A stretch of 64,000 nt of DNA from an uncultured Acidimicrobiia bacterium (GTDB taxonomy: Bacteria; Actinomycetota; Acidimicrobiia; Acidimicrobiales; CAIXPF01): the NCBI GenBank assembly GCA_903921205.1, contig CAIXPF010000034.1:1-64000 (forward strand). Direction: 5' to 3'. Shown piece by piece: positions 60,838-64,000 of this stretch (positions are counted from its first letter, which is position 1; each line of letters starts with the position of its first letter). Both the position numbers and the translations under genes were made by a program. The notes beneath the pieces are model-generated. The model searched no databases, was not told the DNA's origin, and saw only the letters and a program-made list of their open reading frames with translations.

Positions 60838-61781
60838 GCGGCGGACTCCGTGCCGTGCCCGGTCAGGTTCAGGAACACGTCGTCGAGGGTAGGACGGTGC
60901 AGCACCAGGTCGTGCACCACCACACCGGCGGCGTCGAGGTCGCGCACCAGGTCGGGGGTGGTCACCCCGGCCCGCACCCCGACCGTGAGCTCGCGTCCTT
61001 CGCGAACCGGGGGAACCGACCCGTGCCGGTGGGCGGCCAGGGCCGCGAGCACCGCCTCGGGATCGCCCTCGCCGTCGAGGGTGATGGTCACCCGGTCGCC
61101 GCCCATACGGGTCTTCAGCTGGTCGGAGGTGCCCTCGGCGATCACCCGGCCGTGGTCGATGACCACCATCCGGTCGGCGAGGCGGTCGGCCTCCTCGAGG
61201 TACTGGGTGGTCAGCAACGTGGTCGTGCCCTCGCTGACAAGGCCTTCGATGAGCTCCCACATGCCCAGGCGGCTGCGGGGATCGAGCCCGGTGGTCGGCT
61301 CGTCGAGGAAGAGCACCTTGGGCCGGGCCACCAGGCTCATGGCGATGTCGAGCCGCCGCCGCATGCCACCCGAGAAGCCCTTGACGGGGCGATCGGCGGC
61401 GTCGGAGAGGTCGAACTCGGCGAGCAGCTCGGCGGCGCGCACCTTGGCCTGACGGCCCGGCAGGCGGAAGAACCGGCCGATCAGCACCAGGTTCTCACGG
61501 GCGGTCAGCCGTTCGTCGACCGCGGCGTACTGGCCGGTCAGGCCGATCCGGGCCCGGACCCGCTGCGGCTCGGCCGCCACGTCGATCCCGTCGATGAACG
61601 CCCGGCCGCCGTCGGGGCGCAGCAGGGTGGTGAGGATGCGCACCGCGGTGGTCTTGCCGGCACCGTTGGGGCCGAGCACCCCCAGCACGGTGCCGCGCTC
61701 GAGGGACAGGTCGAGGCCGCGCAGGGCCTCCGTGTCGCCGAAGCGCTTGATCAGTCCTTCGGCGTGCACCACCGCCGTCAT
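60834..61781 (-). CDS. ABC transporter ATP-binding protein, daunorubicin-resistance (DrrA)-like
   Basis: VHAEGLIKRFGDTEALRGLDLSLERGTVLGVLGPNGAGKTTAVRIL; FSGGMRRRLDIAMSLVARPKVLFLDEPTTGLDPRSR. Confidence 0.95.
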   Translation of the reverse strand: MTAVVHAEGLIKRFGDTEALRGLDLSLERGTVLGVLGPNGAGKTTAVRILTTLLRPDGGRAFIDGIDVAAEPQRVRARIGLTGQYAAVDERLTARENLVLIGRFFRLPGRQAKVRAAELLAEFDLSDAADRPVKGFSGGMRRRLDIAMSLVARPKVLFLDEPTTGLDPRSRLGMWELIEGLVSEGTTTLLTTQYLEEADRLADRMVVIDHGRVIAEGTSDQLKTRMGGDRVTITLDGEGDPEAVLAALAAHRHGSVPPVREGRELTVGVRAGVTTPDLVRDLDAAGVVVHDLVLHRPTLDDVFLNLTGHGTESAA

Positions 61782-61874
61782 GGCTGTCCTCCTGGTACCG
61801 GGCGTCCGCCGGGCACTGCGGCCAACCTACCGACGGTGCGGATTCCGTCAGCCGGCGGCGTCGAGCTCACGTCG

Positions 61875-61931
61875 CGCCCTGCCGCGCCCTGCCGCGCCGT
61901 GCCCTGCCGTGCCCTGCCGTGCCCTGCCGCG
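61875..61931. repeat. 10-bp-type tandem repeat (gccctgccg[c/t])
   Basis: gccctgccgcgccctgccgcgccgtgccctgccgtgccctgccgtgccctgccgc. Confidence 0.88.
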
Positions 61932-61932
61932 G

Positions 61933-63417
61933 TCAGGCCGCTGCGGCAACGGCGCCTGCGTCCATCCCCGATGCGGCGCGACGCTGGCGGGACCGGCTGA
62001 TCGCCGCCACGGTCGAGCAGGTGAGCCCGAGACCGGCGAAGACCGCGCCGAACAGGAACGTGCCGGCGAAACGCCCGGCCGAGGCCGAGTCGCCCAGCAC
62101 CACCAGCATGATCTGGATGCCCGACACGATGCCGACATACAGCATGGTCTGGTTCATCCCGGTGGCCACGCCGATGTCCTTGGGGTCGACCGACCCGGCC
62201 ACCAGCGTGGTGTAGGCAGGCGAGCCGATACCGGCCGAGGCCCCTGAGAGCACCAGACCCAGGACCACCAACACCACCGCCTGGGTCTGCGCGCCGAGCG
62301 CGAAGGACACCATCGACGCGATCATCATCGACGACGCCGCCACCATCGGGATGCCCTCGCCGACCTTGGTGGTGATGATGCCGCCGAGCGGCGAGCACGC
62401 AGCGAACACCCCCGGTCGGGGAGCCATCAGCACCGCCACCAGACCGACGCCGTAGCCGAAGCGGTCACCGAGCAGCAGCGGGGTGAGCACGAAACCGCCC
62501 ATGTAGGCGAACTGGTTCAGCGAGTTGGCCAGCAGCGGCGCGGTGAACGTGGGTCGCCGGAAGTAGTCGAGCCGCAGCAACGGGTAGGGATGGCGCTTCT
62601 CGGTACGGATGAACAGCGTCAGCGCCACCACCGCGCCGAGGGCGAAGGCCGCGACCCACGGGTCGAACAGGCCGGAGCGCACCGCCACGCTGACCGCCAG
62701 CAGGGTGCCCAGGATGGTGCCGGCCAGTGACAGCGACCCGACGATGTCGAGCGGCACCTTGGCCCGCAACTCCGACTCGCGCAGCACCCGGGCGGCCAGC
62801 AGCCAGGCCACCAGCGAGACGACGGCGAAGAACCAGAAGATGCCGCGCCAGCCGACGACGCCCACCATGGGGCCACCCACGACCAGACCGATGGTCGGCG
62901 CCCCGGTGGTGGCGAACTGGAACCAGCCCATGGCCGTGGCGCGGCGCTTGAGACCGTAGGCCGCCATCATCAGTGCCATGCCGTTGGGCTGCACCAGGGC
63001 CCCGCACATCCCGAACATCACCCGGAAGGTGATCAGCGACGCCGCGTTCCACGACAGGGCGCACAGCCCGGTGGTGACGACCGACCCGGCGAGGCCCACC
63101 AGGAACATCTTGCGATGGCCCTTGATGTCGCCCAGCTTGCCCCCGAGCGGGGTGAACACCGCCATGGTCAGCATCAGGCCGGTGACGATCCAGCCCAAGG
63201 TCGTCCGGCTGGTGCCGAGGTCGTTGGCGATGACCGCCAGGGAGACCGTGACGATGGTCATCAGCGAGCCGAAGCCCATCACCGCCAGCATCACGGTGAA
63301 CAGCAGCTTCTTGCGGTAGCCGCTGTCCTCGTCGAACGCCGCCGCGGCTGCGGCGTCAGCTGCGGCCACATCGTCGGCCGCCGCTGCGTCCTGCGCCATC
63401 GGCTTCGTCACGGACAT
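61933..63417 (-). CDS. MFS transporter, EmrB/QacA-like
   Basis: 494 aa; VMGFGSLMTIVTVSLAVIANDLGTSRTTLGWIVTGLMLTMAVFTPLGGKLGDIKGHRKMFLVGLAGSVVTTGLCALS. Confidence 0.9.
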   Translation of the reverse strand: MSVTKPMAQDAAAADDVAAADAAAAAAFDEDSGYRKKLLFTVMLAVMGFGSLMTIVTVSLAVIANDLGTSRTTLGWIVTGLMLTMAVFTPLGGKLGDIKGHRKMFLVGLAGSVVTTGLCALSWNAASLITFRVMFGMCGALVQPNGMALMMAAYGLKRRATAMGWFQFATTGAPTIGLVVGGPMVGVVGWRGIFWFFAVVSLVAWLLAARVLRESELRAKVPLDIVGSLSLAGTILGTLLAVSVAVRSGLFDPWVAAFALGAVVALTLFIRTEKRHPYPLLRLDYFRRPTFTAPLLANSLNQFAYMGGFVLTPLLLGDRFGYGVGLVAVLMAPRPGVFAACSPLGGIITTKVGEGIPMVAASSMMIASMVSFALGAQTQAVVLVVLGLVLSGASAGIGSPAYTTLVAGSVDPKDIGVATGMNQTMLYVGIVSGIQIMLVVLGDSASAGRFAGTFLFGAVFAGLGLTCSTVAAISRSRQRRAASGMDAGAVAAAA

Positions 63418-63532
63418 CCCCCTCGCTCGACCATGCTGCGACGCCGGTCCCGATACTTGACGATGTCGTCACGTTACGGGGTCGCACGTGGTGATGGCAC
63501 AGGACGGTGACCGACGCCACCCCGCGACGTCG

Positions 63533-64000
63533 TCAGACCCGCTGGGTGGTCCTGGTCCCGAACAGCCCGGACGGCTTGAACAGCAGCACGACGAGGATCA
63601 GCACGAACGCGACGACCAGCGAGAAGTTCGACTTCATCCAGCCGAGACCGGGAAGTTCCTGCCCGTACCCGAGGACGAGACTCTGCACGGCGGCGATCAC
63701 GAACGACCCGATCACGGCGCCGCCGATGCTGTCGAGCCCGCCGAGGGTGGCGGCGGCGAACGCGAAGATGACCAACTTGGCCATGAACGCCGGTTCGAGG
63801 TTCGTCTGCTTGGCGACCAGGGTCGCGCCGAGCGTGCCGAACCCCGCGGCAAGGGCCCAACCGAACTGCAAGGTCGGGCCGACCCGGATGCCGGCGAGGC
63901 GCGCCGACTCGACGCTGGAGGACACCGCACGGAACCGCAGCCCCAGCTTCGTGCGGCTCAGCAGCAGATGCAGTCCTACGACGACCACGGCGCACAGAAC
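63533..64000 (-). CDS. Branched-chain amino acid ABC transporter permease (LivH-like), 5' end beyond window
   Basis: LLLSRTKLGLRFRAVSSSVESARLAGIRVGPTLQFGWALAAGFGTLGATLVAKQTNLEPAFMAKLVIFAFAAATLGGLDSIGGAVIGSFVIAAVQSLV; frame stays open to 64000. Confidence 0.88.
   Translation of the reverse strand, partial: VLCAVVVVGLHLLLSRTKLGLRFRAVSSSVESARLAGIRVGPTLQFGWALAAGFGTLGATLVAKQTNLEPAFMAKLVIFAFAAATLGGLDSIGGAVIGSFVIAAVQSLVLGYGQELPGLGWMKSNFSLVVAFVLILVVLLFKPSGLFGTRTTQRV

Overview
This is a 64 kb, very GC-rich, gene-dense chromosomal window. Its content (WhiB, F420/LLM-type oxidoreductases, DUF3499-like protein, GlnR-like regulator, acyl-CoA carboxylase epsilon subunit, MeaA) points to an actinobacterium, possibly of the Acidimicrobiia, but that assignment is inference. 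Most genes are housekeeping or acyl-CoA metabolism genes. They include divergent glutamine synthetases with a GlnR-like regulator, selA-MFS-selB, a WhiB/NfeD/tandem ArsA-like ATPase locus, tRNA-Pro(CGG), asd/lysC, aat, meaA, many CoA-metabolism genes, LigD-type polymerase, uppP, glnS, and ABC and MFS transporters. I see no CRISPR array, rRNA, prophage or transposon. Observations most worth follow-up: (i) two adjacent ArsA/Get3-like ATPases with complementary Walker A defects (KGGVGR versus SGGVGK), suggesting an obligate heterodimer, with an in-frame 15-bp minisatellite (PFQQ) in the second; (ii) a compact single-chain fusion of a 2Fe-2S xanthine-dehydrogenase small subunit with a strongly reduced molybdopterin subunit; (iii) an MFS transporter translationally coupled to selA and placed between selA and selB; (iv) a truncated/chimeric LLM oxidoreductase; (v) a degenerate GGDEF protein (DDGRY); (vi) several strong inverted repeats and short tandem repeats in intergenic regions. 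All calls are by eye from translated motifs; no database search was run.
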